Assembly: GCA_026706845.1 (NCBI GenBank)
Contig: JAPOXY010000114.1
Coordinates: forward strand, 1 to 37,468
Length of the DNA: 37,468 nucleotides
Direction of reading: 5' to 3'
Origin: Gemmatimonadota bacterium
Lineage (GTDB): Bacteria; Latescibacterota; UBA2968
Shown here: piece after piece, positions 11,218 through 18,720 of the stretch
Position numbering within the stretch: the first letter of the stretch is position 1
How the letters are laid out: each line of letters begins with the position of its first letter
Notes under the pieces: model-generated
What the model saw: the letters and a program-made list of their open reading frames with translations, nothing else
Database searches by the model: none
What the model was told of the DNA's origin: nothing
Program-made: the position numbers and the translations under genes

Positions 11218-11634
11218 ATGGCCGACCAGTTGCCACTCGATCAGATTCAGGTTGATCAACAAAACCTCTATCGAGAAGAATCCATCACCGATTTGCGCGT
11301 CGCCACAATTCGACGCCTGATTCCCATCAACGCCGATGGCACAGACGACATCAGTCGTCCCACCCAATACATTGGCTCTACACAGATCATATCTCAAATG
11401 GGGCCTTTGCCAATCTCAGCACCCATTGAAGCCGCTTCGCTTCAAGAAGCAATAGAAAAATTTCCCCAGGCCATCAAAGACGCCGTTGATCAAATGGTTG
11501 AAGAAGCCAAAGAATACCGCCGCCAGGAATCTTCTCGCATCGTCGTTCCCGGCACAATGCCCGGCGGCCTACCCGGACAGGGTGGCGTTCCAGGGTCGGG
11601 AAGCCCGCAAGGGGGGGGCATCATCTCAAGTTGA
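11218..11634 (+). CDS. Conserved small protein with Gly-rich tail, unknown function
   Basis: The start is the ATG at 11218, with TTGGAG just upstream; an upstream in-frame TTG overlaps that ribosome-binding site and is unlikely. The 138-residue protein has no signal peptide or membrane helix. Residues 1-75 look like beta structure (TDLRVATIRRLIPI, TQYIGSTQI). Residues 80-105 are an amphipathic helix (EAIEKFPQAIKDAVDQMVEE). The tail from about 112 is Gly/Pro-rich with GGLPGQGG-like repeats, probably disordered. I do not recognise the family. It stands alone between sthA and a strong terminator. Confidence 0.65.
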   Translation: MADQLPLDQIQVDQQNLYREESITDLRVATIRRLIPINADGTDDISRPTQYIGSTQIISQMGPLPISAPIEAASLQEAIEKFPQAIKDAVDQMVEEAKEYRRQESSRIVVPGTMPGGLPGQGGVPGSGSPQGGGIISS

Positions 11635-11654
11635 TCCAATAGCCATATAACAAA

Positions 11655-11680
11655 AGCCGCGAGTGCATCTTTTCGCGGCT
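11655..11680. terminator. Hairpin downstream of the Gly-rich protein gene
   Basis: An 8-bp inverted repeat (AGCCGCGA, 11655-11662; TCGCGGCT, 11673-11680) with a 10-base loop. It is followed on + by A residues rather than T, so alone it is a poor terminator. It may act with the stronger hairpin next to it. Confidence 0.45.
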
Positions 11681-11688
11681 AAAAAACA

Positions 11689-11720
11689 AACGCCGTGCAA
11701 ATCTTTCTGCACGGCGTTTT
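11689..11720. terminator. Bidirectional rho-independent terminator
   Basis: An 11-bp perfect stem (AACGCCGTGCA, 11689-11699; TGCACGGCGTT, 11708-11718) is followed by T on + and by a T-rich run on - (complement of 11681-11688). It lies between the convergent Gly-rich protein gene and the Cache-repeat gene. Confidence 0.8.
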
Positions 11721-11738
11721 GGCGTATTTGGCACTTAT

Positions 11739-11978
11739 CTACTCACTCGATAAGTAACCCGAGGAGAAGATGAGACCATCATAGCGGATGAACCAGATGT
11801 TTAAGAAATCGTCTTCGGCAGTGTACCGGAGAGGGTACGGAAATTTGATCCATTGCCCTTTCTCGGTGGCTTTGGCGATTTCCTTGCCAAATTCGTAGCC
11901 CGTTGGCGATCTCCCAGCCTTGACGTCAGACCCTATGAGGTGTGATAGGATACGTGAGCATGAGGTCGTTTTCATCAA
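11739..11978 (-). pseudogene. Frame-shifted C-terminal end of the Cache-repeat protein
   Basis: From about 11942 down to 11739 this frame encodes the missing end of the repeat module that breaks off in the upstream gene. Here GYEFGKEIAKATEKGQW and IRYDGLIFSSGY match GYELGKEIAKATEEGHW and IRYDGLIFVSGY of the complete second module. The first residues of this open frame are a shadow of the upstream gene; it has no ribosome-binding site and is not a separate gene. Aligned with module 2, the junction near 11940 has lost five bases (or gained one), changing the frame. Whether this is a real mutation, programmed frameshifting or a sequencing error cannot be told here. Confidence 0.7.
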
Positions 11979-13311
11979 CCAGGGTTAGGAACCACTGCCC
12001 ATCGATGCTCTCCCGGCTATTGTAGTACGTCGCAGTCGCATCGCGGCCATCGCGTTTGTAGTATTCTATCGCCCTTTCCACGTACGCGATTGTGTGAGCC
12101 CCCATATCTTCGGGATTCTTGTAATATCCGGAGACGAAGATGAGACCGTCGTAGCGAATGGCGTACGCGGCTTTGGGGGCTTCTTGCAAGGTAAGCGGAT
12201 GCGGCCAAGGGTAGTCGATCCAGTGGCCTTCTTCGGTGGCTTTGGCGATTTCCTTGCCCAACTCGTAGCCGTTGGAGCCGACCACGTCTTTGATGTCCGT
12301 GCCTTTGAGGTGGGGAAAAATTGGATGTGCGATGTAGAGGTCGTTTTCGTCAATCAGGAAGAGGTAGAACTGTTTGTCAATGCTTGGCAGTGAGTTGTAA
12401 TATGCAACTGTTGCGTCTCTGCCTTCGCGATTGTAATAAGATATTGCCTCTTGCACGTATTCCTGTGCAATGGTAGCGAGTTCATCGGGTAAAACCACAT
12501 GTGCAGTTGTAAAGACGAGACCATCGTGCAAAATTGCGAGATACCATCCCAGTTCTAACCGACCGGTGAGGATATTGTATCTATCCTCCTTAAACCAATA
12601 GCCATCTTCGGTCGCTCGCGCTATGTGCTGTCCAAAAGAGGTACGGGGGTGGGTAGCCCAATTAGACCCTACGCCCCCGGACCATGTAGCTAACGCCAGG
12701 ATGGTGTGGTCGCCTTGGGCCATGACAAGCAGCACGAGATCGCCCTCAATGCTTTCCTTGCTATCGTAGTAGGCGAGCGTGGCTTCCCGCCCATCGCGCT
12801 GGTAGCGGGCTATAGCCGCTTCCAAAAAGGCCCTCGTCCGTGCCGCAGCCGCTTCATCCGCGGGGGTCGTTTCCAGTGGCTCAGAAGACGTGATGCGTGC
12901 CCTCTCGCCAATGGGCAAGTCGAGTCTGACCTCGTAGCCGACATTCAGCGGAATGCTCGACCAATGCCCGATCTCACTGCCATCTTGCAGGGCGCGGGCT
13001 TGATAATACCCGCTGTCTGAGGTAATTTCTATCCGCGCCTGTCCCTCGTCGTTGGTGGTCGCAGACCATTCATACTCGGCCACACGCCCGGCAACAGAAC
13101 GCGAAAGCTCGACCACCACACCGCTTACGGGCGCATCGGCTTGCTGCACGGTGGCAAGAACCACAAAGGCGTGCCCGGCAGCAGCCAATTTGCTCAAGGG
13201 CCTTGTGACCGGTTCGCCAGTATCTGTAATCTGAGATTGGGTGACGCGCTCGCCACCACAGTGCCACAATGCAGCAGCGACGAGTGCAATTGCAAATATA
13301 CGGCTCAACAT
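11926..13311 (-). CDS. Exported protein with Ig-like domain and repeated Cache-like sensor modules (frame-shifted)
   Basis: This 461-residue product starts at an ATG with AGGAG seven bases upstream. Residues 1-17 are a signal sequence ending at Cys18; the preceding LWH is not a standard lipobox, so lipidation is uncertain. Residues 45-132 look like an Ig/carboxypeptidase-regulatory beta-sandwich. Three homologous modules follow at about 155-262, 268-380 and 388-461. Each opens with a helix and YYxREGRDAT-YYNS, then a strand (FLIDENDLYIAHP) and, when complete, GKEIAKATEEGHW. This resembles single-Cache ligand-binding domains. No kinase or methyl-accepting domain is attached. The third module is cut by a frameshift, and its remainder continues in another frame at 11739-11942. 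Confidence 0.72.
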   Translation of the reverse strand: MLSRIFAIALVAAALWHCGGERVTQSQITDTGEPVTRPLSKLAAAGHAFVVLATVQQADAPVSGVVVELSRSVAGRVAEYEWSATTNDEGQARIEITSDSGYYQARALQDGSEIGHWSSIPLNVGYEVRLDLPIGERARITSSEPLETTPADEAAAARTRAFLEAAIARYQRDGREATLAYYDSKESIEGDLVLLVMAQGDHTILALATWSGGVGSNWATHPRTSFGQHIARATEDGYWFKEDRYNILTGRLELGWYLAILHDGLVFTTAHVVLPDELATIAQEYVQEAISYYNREGRDATVAYYNSLPSIDKQFYLFLIDENDLYIAHPIFPHLKGTDIKDVVGSNGYELGKEIAKATEEGHWIDYPWPHPLTLQEAPKAAYAIRYDGLIFVSGYYKNPEDMGAHTIAYVERAIEYYKRDGRDATATYYNSRESIDGQWFLTLVDENDLMLTYPITPHRV

Positions 13312-13382
13312 AAACGACTCTCCTAAATAAAGCGGCGTTGGCCGCGATAAGTAAGTGGATTTTTGATTTATGAAACCCCTAA

Positions 13383-13388
13383 TATAAT
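13383..13388 (+). promoter_or_regulatory. Candidate -10 box (TATAAT) for the dienelactone hydrolase leader
   Basis: A perfect TATAAT stands in the AT-rich gap between the divergent Cache-repeat and hydrolase genes. The -35 region at 17-base spacing is only TTTTTG, so the promoter is plausible, not certain. A start near 13395 would give a leader of about 140 bases before the ATG at 13536. Confidence 0.4.
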
Positions 13389-13462
13389 CCTAAAAAATTT
13401 TTCAGCAAAAATATACGTCATGTGAGACTTTCAATAGACAAGCGGACGTTTCAGGGCTATAT

Positions 13463-13515
13463 TTGTGTCCGAGACACAACAGCACAACACCAAAGCCGCT
13501 TTTGTGCGGCTTTTT
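13463..13515 (+). terminator. Leader hairpin followed by intrinsic terminator before the hydrolase gene
   Basis: Two perfect hairpins lie in tandem. The first is TTGTGTC (13463-13469) with GACACAA (13473-13479) around a 3-base loop. The second is AAAGCCGC (13492-13499) with GCGGCTTT (13506-13513) around a 6-base loop, and it runs into a five-T tract ending at 13515. The second has the form of an intrinsic terminator, yet it ends only 20 bases before the hydrolase ATG and no gene precedes it on this strand. It may end a small RNA or act as an attenuator for the hydrolase gene. Confidence 0.6.
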
Positions 13516-13535
13516 GGATAAAAAGGACAAACGCG

Positions 13536-14303
13536 ATGATTGAAAAAATCATTGAAGTTACAACTTCAGACGGTATAATGCCCGCCTATGTCTTTCATCC
13601 AGAAGGCGAAGGACCGCATCCCGCTGTCATCTTCTACTTTGACATATTTGGCATTCGCGACGAATTGAAGAACATGTGCCGTCGTTTTGCCCGCGCGGGA
13701 TATTACACCGTCCTCCCCTCTCTATTTTATCGCATGGGCAATCCGTCTTACAACCCCGAAAAATTCATGAGTGGCGGTCTCAATCTCGAAAAAACAGATC
13801 CCCTGCACCCGATGAACCTCAACACCAGCACCACCAATGCCATGGTCATTGAGGACACGGGCGCACTGCTTCGCCACCTCGACAAAGAAGAGCCTCAAGC
13901 CAATGCCCAACGGGTCGGCTCTATCGGCACATGCATGGGTGGTCGCCACGCCCTCTTTGCAGCGGCAACCTATCCCGACAATGTTTTGGCCTTTGTCTCC
14001 ATTCACGGCGGCAAGCTCGTCACCGATGCATCGGATTCGCCCCATCTCGCCATGCCAAAACTCAGAGCCGAAGGCTACTTTGGCTGGGCGGACCAGGATG
14101 CCGGCGCGACCGAAGAACACTTACAACTCTACAAAACCGAACTCACCCGCTGTAACGTCCCACATCGCATCGACTTTATGCCCGGTGCGCTACACGGCTA
14201 TTTCTTTCCCCAGCGTTTAACGCACTACCACGAAGACGCCGCTGAAAAATCCTGGGATGCAGTCCTCGACCTATTCGCCCGCGCCCTCAAAAGCAAAAAA
14301 TAA
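13536..14303 (+). CDS. Dienelactone hydrolase family protein
   Basis: The ATG at 13536 has AAAGGA upstream and gives 255 residues; longer in-frame extension would cross the upstream terminator. The nucleophile is Cys123 in GTCMGG, the same residue number as in the Pseudomonas enzyme. Asp186 or Asp188 in GWADQDAG and His210 in GALHGYFFP complete the triad. The early DIFG segment replaces the usual EIFG acidic residue with Asp36. Known members open dienelactone rings in chlorocatechol breakdown, but many relatives are general esterases. No other catechol-pathway gene is seen, so the substrate is open. The terminators before and after it suggest it is transcribed alone. Confidence 0.87.
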   Translation: MIEKIIEVTTSDGIMPAYVFHPEGEGPHPAVIFYFDIFGIRDELKNMCRRFARAGYYTVLPSLFYRMGNPSYNPEKFMSGGLNLEKTDPLHPMNLNTSTTNAMVIEDTGALLRHLDKEEPQANAQRVGSIGTCMGGRHALFAAATYPDNVLAFVSIHGGKLVTDASDSPHLAMPKLRAEGYFGWADQDAGATEEHLQLYKTELTRCNVPHRIDFMPGALHGYFFPQRLTHYHEDAAEKSWDAVLDLFARALKSKK

Positions 14304-14304
14304 A

Positions 14305-14330
14305 AAAACCCGGTGATCTCACCGGGTTTT
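14305..14330. terminator. Bidirectional rho-independent terminator
   Basis: A perfect 12-bp stem (AAAACCCGGTGA, 14305-14316; TCACCGGGTTTT, 14319-14330) with a tiny loop. T-rich flanks lie on both sides. It serves the hydrolase on + and the ExbD-like gene on -. Confidence 0.85.
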
Positions 14331-14349
14331 GATTCAGGGCTATTGCGAT

Positions 14350-14772
14350 TTACCACAGATGCACATATACAGCGGGGCGTACCTTTTGGCCCGCTGTGCC
14401 AGCAGACAAAAGAGAATCTGCATAAGCCGCGTCATTCACCATACGCTCTCGACTGCCCCCCTTCAGAAACAGATGCAAATGCCGATCGGGTTCTGCAACC
14501 AGATCATTTACTGTCTTGCGAAACTCGCCCGGCCCCAAACTGCGTGTTGCAGACCGCCCATCTTCTGAAAACGCCAGACCTCTGGAAGTATATAAAATCA
14601 CCACATCCCCTGGTTCGGGATCGTGGTGATAGACGCGCCACACGGGCTGTGACACATTCAAAATCATAATCCCCAGGCACAGCATCAACATCATAATGCC
14701 CAGGAACAACTCTTTGCTCACGTCGTGCGCTTCGGCCTCGGCCACCGCGCGCTGTAAAAAACGTCGTCTCAC
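14350..14772 (-). CDS. ExbD-like single-pass membrane protein
   Basis: The chosen start is a GTG at 14772-14770 that overlaps the ExbB-like gene's TGA as GTGA and has GGAG upstream; an ATG 11 codons further up lies inside that gene. The 140-residue product has a basic N-terminus, one helix at about residues 22-40, and a soluble domain beyond it that would face the periplasm. This is ExbD/TolR architecture, and ExbD genes usually follow exbB as here. The family's key aspartate at the start of the helix is not clearly aligned; Asp17 and Glu21 sit just before it. Sequence similarity to classical ExbD is weak, so the call leans on topology and context. Confidence 0.6.
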   Translation of the reverse strand: MRRRFLQRAVAEAEAHDVSKELFLGIMMLMLCLGIMILNVSQPVWRVYHHDPEPGDVVILYTSRGLAFSEDGRSATRSLGPGEFRKTVNDLVAEPDRHLHLFLKGGSRERMVNDAAYADSLLSAGTAGQKVRPAVYVHLW

Positions 14773-15527
14773 CCTCTTTTCTCCTCTTCGCGCATATCCA
14801 ACCATTTGCGTTCCAGATCAGACATGCGATTCAACAACATATCATAGCCCTTTCGAAGCGGCAGATAGGCCAGCAAGGCGACGAGCGTTGTCTGAAACGC
14901 CAGCACCAATCCACCTGCCATATCGCGCAACACCTTAAACGTCTCGGTCGCCTCATCCAGTCGGGTCAGTTCTTCGGCCATCAGCAAAATACCGCACACA
15001 GTCCCCAAATACCCATAAAACGGAACGCGACTCAAAGCGCGTTGCCCGGACAACAACCGCTCGCCAAACACAGCGAGTAACTCATCTACTGCCTCGTCAT
15101 CGCGCGCCTTTAAGTCCGCATAATTCTCGTGGCTCTGGCGAAAATTATCCACCTGCTCCTGGCGCAATGCAGTCAAATTACCTGTATCCGCACCTTCTGC
15201 ACCCAACCGTCGCCAAAAATGAATAAATGTGACCAGATGCGCTGCCGAACTGCCCAAAACGAGCACATAAGCCGAACGCCCCGTCCACTCGACCCAACTC
15301 GCGGCTGCTGGCGCAAAAAAATAAAAATAAATACCAATACTCGCCACACCAGCACCACTCAATCCACCTATTATCGCACCAGGCCAATTGGACTCGGACA
15401 GGCCAAATTGCTTTTCGTAACGACAAATAACACTTAAGCGTTGCATTAAAATCAATGCACCTGCTATAGCACACACAACCCAAAAAAGAACTAATGATAA
15501 CGATTCAGACCAGTGTAATCCGTACAT
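14769..15527 (-). CDS. MotA/TolQ/ExbB-type proton channel protein
   Basis: This 252-residue protein has hydrophobic segments at about 10-28, 50-72, 86-104, 170-186 and 204-223. The last two carry the family blocks: YGYLGTVCGILL (171-182) matches the GLLGTVxGM motif of ExbB/TolQ, and GLVLAFQTTLVALLAYLP (206-223) matches the ALxTTxxGLxxAIP segment with paired threonines. A long charged loop (about 105-165) fits the cytoplasmic domain. Members form the pentameric channel that uses ion flow to drive TonB, Tol or flagellar partners. Its ATG shares one base with the stop of the jelly-roll protein gene, so the three membrane genes are tightly coupled. Confidence 0.82.
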   Translation of the reverse strand: MYGLHWSESLSLVLFWVVCAIAGALILMQRLSVICRYEKQFGLSESNWPGAIIGGLSGAGVASIGIYFYFFAPAAASWVEWTGRSAYVLVLGSSAAHLVTFIHFWRRLGAEGADTGNLTALRQEQVDNFRQSHENYADLKARDDEAVDELLAVFGERLLSGQRALSRVPFYGYLGTVCGILLMAEELTRLDEATETFKVLRDMAGGLVLAFQTTLVALLAYLPLRKGYDMLLNRMSDLERKWLDMREEEKRG

Positions 15528-16723
15528 CAGCTATTTTCTCCCATCAACGATTGCCAGCGTATGGCCACATACAACACATAAACTCCCACGATCAGCGTGG
15601 GCAACAACAATCCCAATCGCGTAGCCGGACTCGACTGCCCACCCCCACCACCGCGTCTCATCCCCTGCGGCTGCACCTGGGCATTGACGCCCTCATCTTT
15701 TGTTTCACTTTTCATCCCACCGCGTTCTTCAGGAGGGCGATACGCCTGCTCTCGACTACCGCGGTCACTCGCAGTGGGAACCGCATCACCAGTGGTCGCA
15801 GTTACAGCACCTTCTCCTTTTAACGCACGGCGGTCTGGATAAATCAACTGCTGTTGCACCGCCGGTAACTTCTCCGACCAGGACCGCACATTTTCTGCCA
15901 CCGGTGCCGATAGTTTTTCGGTCAAAGGTGCGGCTTTTCCCAGTGTCAGCGATGCGGAACGGGCGCGTTCCCGATTGTAAAGCGGCACACTCAGATCGCC
16001 CTGACGCGCTAAATCTGCGCTTAATTTTTCTCGTCGAGCCTGCAAAATAGCGAGTTGTTGGGCAAAGGTGTGATAATCCATCGCCTCTTGCCGCGCAGCC
16101 ATTGGTCTCACGGACGCGCTTTTTGCAAGCGCGCGATCAATCGCACCCCGGTCAAATGTGATAGCCATATCTACAAACCCAAACATTCGCCTGCCCCAAA
16201 TCGGTTGCGCACCGGGAATATCTGGCATCGGATGGGCATAAATAATTTCCGTTGCCCGTCCTCCTGCGGTCTCCCATGCCCCATTGGAAACCACAATGGG
16301 GTACAACCTGCCTGCACCATCTTTCAGGTATAACCCACCTAAAAAACCACTCTCTACCCTATCCGTATCCCAACACCGCACGCGCAGGCGATTTTGCCCT
16401 TGAAAATACAAATCCGGAACGGTCACTTCCACAGGCGTCAACCGGGTCTCCCCCACGGGAAAATCATTGAGCCAAACCCGCGCTTCGTCATCCGCCCAAA
16501 AAATCATCACAGCTGTCATCCCTTCGGGCAGCACGCGCTCGGGACGCGTCTCGGGCAGCTTCTTCAACACCTCGGCATCTGCCACCTGCATCATTCGTAC
16601 GAGACTATCTACGGTAGCGGACACATCGTTGTATTCTCGCCGGATTGCCGACACATCTCTCTCTATCGCCTCTGCATAACTGCTTGCAAACAGCAATAGA
16701 ATCACAAGATTCATCAAACGCAT
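15527..16723 (-). CDS. Exported jelly-roll (galactose-binding-like) protein with C-terminal membrane anchor
   Basis: The start is the ATG at 16723, which gives a clean signal peptide (residues 1-19, cut near YAEA); the frame stays open upstream only through the dehydratase gene. The 398-residue protein has a coiled-coil-prone stretch at 22-55. A beta-rich domain at about 68-180 includes ARVWLNDFPVGE and GQNRLRVRCWDTD, the pattern of galactose-binding jelly-roll domains. A helical, Gln/Arg-rich part spans 190-270. A Ser/Thr/Glu/Gly-rich linker with GGGGG leads to a final helix at 370-390. I do not recognise the full family. It sits four bases after the dehydratase gene and touches the ExbB-like gene. 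Confidence 0.6.
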   Translation of the reverse strand: MRLMNLVILLLFASSYAEAIERDVSAIRREYNDVSATVDSLVRMMQVADAEVLKKLPETRPERVLPEGMTAVMIFWADDEARVWLNDFPVGETRLTPVEVTVPDLYFQGQNRLRVRCWDTDRVESGFLGGLYLKDGAGRLYPIVVSNGAWETAGGRATEIIYAHPMPDIPGAQPIWGRRMFGFVDMAITFDRGAIDRALAKSASVRPMAARQEAMDYHTFAQQLAILQARREKLSADLARQGDLSVPLYNRERARSASLTLGKAAPLTEKLSAPVAENVRSWSEKLPAVQQQLIYPDRRALKGEGAVTATTGDAVPTASDRGSREQAYRPPEERGGMKSETKDEGVNAQVQPQGMRRGGGGGQSSPATRLGLLLPTLIVGVYVLYVAIRWQSLMGENS

Positions 16724-16727
16724 TTTC

Positions 16728-17852
16728 TCAATAATCCGCAAAAGATCCGTCATCTTCATGCCAGAACATCCCGCGCAGGCGATAAGATTCATCGCGCAAT
16801 GCCTCGAGCACGTCATCGTCCATATCCACACCCAAACCCGGCTCGGTTGGCAATTCAATAAAACCATCTCGAAAAATTAGAGGCGTCTTAAACAAGCCTT
16901 CTCCACGGTTATGACCTCCCTCGCAAATCAACAAATTTGGAATCGTTGCCATCACATGCACCGACGCTGCCACCCCCACAGGCCCAGCCGCGTTGTGAGG
17001 CGCAATCGCCATATTGTGTATCTCTGCCATCCCCGCGATCTTTTTCAATTCCAACATACCCCCACAATGGCGAATATCCGGTTGCAAAATCGCGCACATC
17101 TCTCGCTCGATGAGTTCGCGAAATCCCCAGCGCGTCAAATGCCGTTCGCCCGTAGCAATGGGCACAGTTGTACCCCGGGACAACGCCAATAACGCCTCGT
17201 TATTTTCCGGATGACACGGCTCCTCTGCAAACAGTGGACGCAGCGGCTCCAACTCCTTCACCAGAATCGCAGCCATCGTCGGACTCAATCGCCGATGCAA
17301 ATCCACCGCAATATCGACCGAATAGCCCACAGCTTCGCGCACCGCAGCAACGCGCGAAACCATAAAATCTATTTTCTCTGGCGTATCGACAAATCTCACA
17401 GGGCTCGGAGAAGCCCCCATCTTCACAGCGCGAAAGCCCTCTGCCACCTTTTGGCTTGCATTCTCTGCACATTCTTCTGGCGTCGTCCCGCCCGTCCCTG
17501 TGTACACGCGAATGCGATCGCGAACTTTCCCACCCAAAAGTTTCCAGACCGGCAACCCCACCATTTTGCCAAACACATCCCACATCGCCATCTCAATTCC
17601 ACTCAGCGCACCGACCAATACCGGCATACTCCGGCTATAACTCGAGCGATACATCGCCTGCCAGTGGTCCTCGATATTCAGCGGATCTTTGCCCACCAGG
17701 TACTCGGCCATATCCTCTACAGCCTGTGCCACCACGCGCCAATGCTCGTAATTCATCGGCTCGCCATACCCCACCAATCCCTCATCCGTAAACATCTTCA
17801 AAATCATCGCCCGACCCCGAATGGGAATCGTCTCAAATCCCGTAATTTTCAT
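16728..17852 (-). CDS. Enolase-superfamily dehydratase, galactonate dehydratase-like
   Basis: This 374-residue protein starts at the ATG at 17852, two bases past the upstream stop; a TTG two codons earlier is less likely. It has the two-domain mandelate racemase fold and strong likeness to E. coli DgoD, including the same kind of C-terminal W-HED end. Metal ligands are Asp184, Glu210 (or 211) and Glu236; His186 in DLH and His286 in PHNAAGP match the DgoD acid/base histidines within one position. The expected reaction is removal of water from a sugar acid to a 2-keto-3-deoxy acid. Galactonate is a reasonable guess; related aldonates are possible. Confidence 0.85.
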   Translation of the reverse strand: MKITGFETIPIRGRAMILKMFTDEGLVGYGEPMNYEHWRVVAQAVEDMAEYLVGKDPLNIEDHWQAMYRSSYSRSMPVLVGALSGIEMAMWDVFGKMVGLPVWKLLGGKVRDRIRVYTGTGGTTPEECAENASQKVAEGFRAVKMGASPSPVRFVDTPEKIDFMVSRVAAVREAVGYSVDIAVDLHRRLSPTMAAILVKELEPLRPLFAEEPCHPENNEALLALSRGTTVPIATGERHLTRWGFRELIEREMCAILQPDIRHCGGMLELKKIAGMAEIHNMAIAPHNAAGPVGVAASVHVMATIPNLLICEGGHNRGEGLFKTPLIFRDGFIELPTEPGLGVDMDDDVLEALRDESYRLRGMFWHEDDGSFADY

Positions 17853-17854
17853 AT

Positions 17855-18709
17855 TCAAAACCCGTTATTGCTTTGTGCCTCTCGGATAATCTCTGCAATC
17901 TCCCCCGCAAATCGAATCTGACTGTCATCCTCTGGCGCGTATCCCACAACGCGCCTTGCATTGTCGATATTCCAGAACCGGTGCGTATTCCCACTGATGC
18001 CAAAAAACACCTGAAATGGCACCCCATTTTCATCTTCAATATTCTCTGTCTCAATACTCTTAATCACCAATTGCGACAAATCTCGCGCACTCAAATACGC
18101 GCCCAATTCCCGGTGCAACTGCTTCAAATCATCTGCCGACTGCCCTTCCATAATGGTGTCTCGGGGCGCGCCAATGCGGATGTGGACACTCTCCAGCCGC
18201 TTGCCATTGGCCGCATTGCCCGTTGCAAATACAAAGGCCAGATGCTCGTACGACGACTTCGCCCAACCGTAAAAATTATCAGACAGAGGCAGCATATCGG
18301 TCGTGGCAAAATCCAATTGGTCGGACCAGATCAACCGCTCGTAAAAATCGCATGCGTGATTTGAACTCATCACCACAATGCGTTTCACCCCCTCTTCGAC
18401 ACACGTTTGGTACACATTGTAGCACATCCGAACATTATCGGACTCCTTCCAATAATCCGTGTGTTGCCAATCTACAGTCCCTTTAAACCCGCTGTGTACC
18501 ACAGCATCGGCACCTCGAAAATGGGCGCGATACGCATCCCGATCCAGATTTTCCAAATCCACAACTTGCACGCCTTCAACTTCATCGCCCTCGCGGTTGG
18601 TCGTCTTCACATCCAACAATGTCAGATCATACCTCTCGCGCAATGCAGGTAACATCCGCCCTGCCACATAGCCCGATGCACCTGTTAGAACAACCTTTTT
18701 CTTCGCCAT
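17855..18709 (-). CDS. NAD-dependent epimerase/dehydratase family protein, uronate dehydrogenase-like
   Basis: This 284-residue extended-type SDR begins MAKKKVVLTGASGYVAG, with the dinucleotide motif at 9-17 and Asp33 suited to NAD. Ser115/Ser116 and YGWAK (Tyr147, Lys151) form the active site. The length and lack of a long C-terminal substrate domain fit uronate dehydrogenases better than UDP-glucose epimerases, which run near 330 residues. If so, it would oxidise a hexuronic acid to the aldarolactone. It is encoded 11 bases after the NagA-like gene and two bases before the dehydratase, which suggests a sugar-acid pathway. The exact substrate is inferred from context. Confidence 0.72.
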   Translation of the reverse strand: MAKKKVVLTGASGYVAGRMLPALRERYDLTLLDVKTTNREGDEVEGVQVVDLENLDRDAYRAHFRGADAVVHSGFKGTVDWQHTDYWKESDNVRMCYNVYQTCVEEGVKRIVVMSSNHACDFYERLIWSDQLDFATTDMLPLSDNFYGWAKSSYEHLAFVFATGNAANGKRLESVHIRIGAPRDTIMEGQSADDLKQLHRELGAYLSARDLSQLVIKSIETENIEDENGVPFQVFFGISGNTHRFWNIDNARRVVGYAPEDDSQIRFAGEIAEIIREAQSNNGF

Positions 18710-18720
18710 ATCGCATTCCT

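Noticed and set aside
16724-16867. N-terminal extension of the jelly-roll protein
   Set aside because: It lies inside the dehydratase gene. The ATG at 16723 gives a clear signal peptide.
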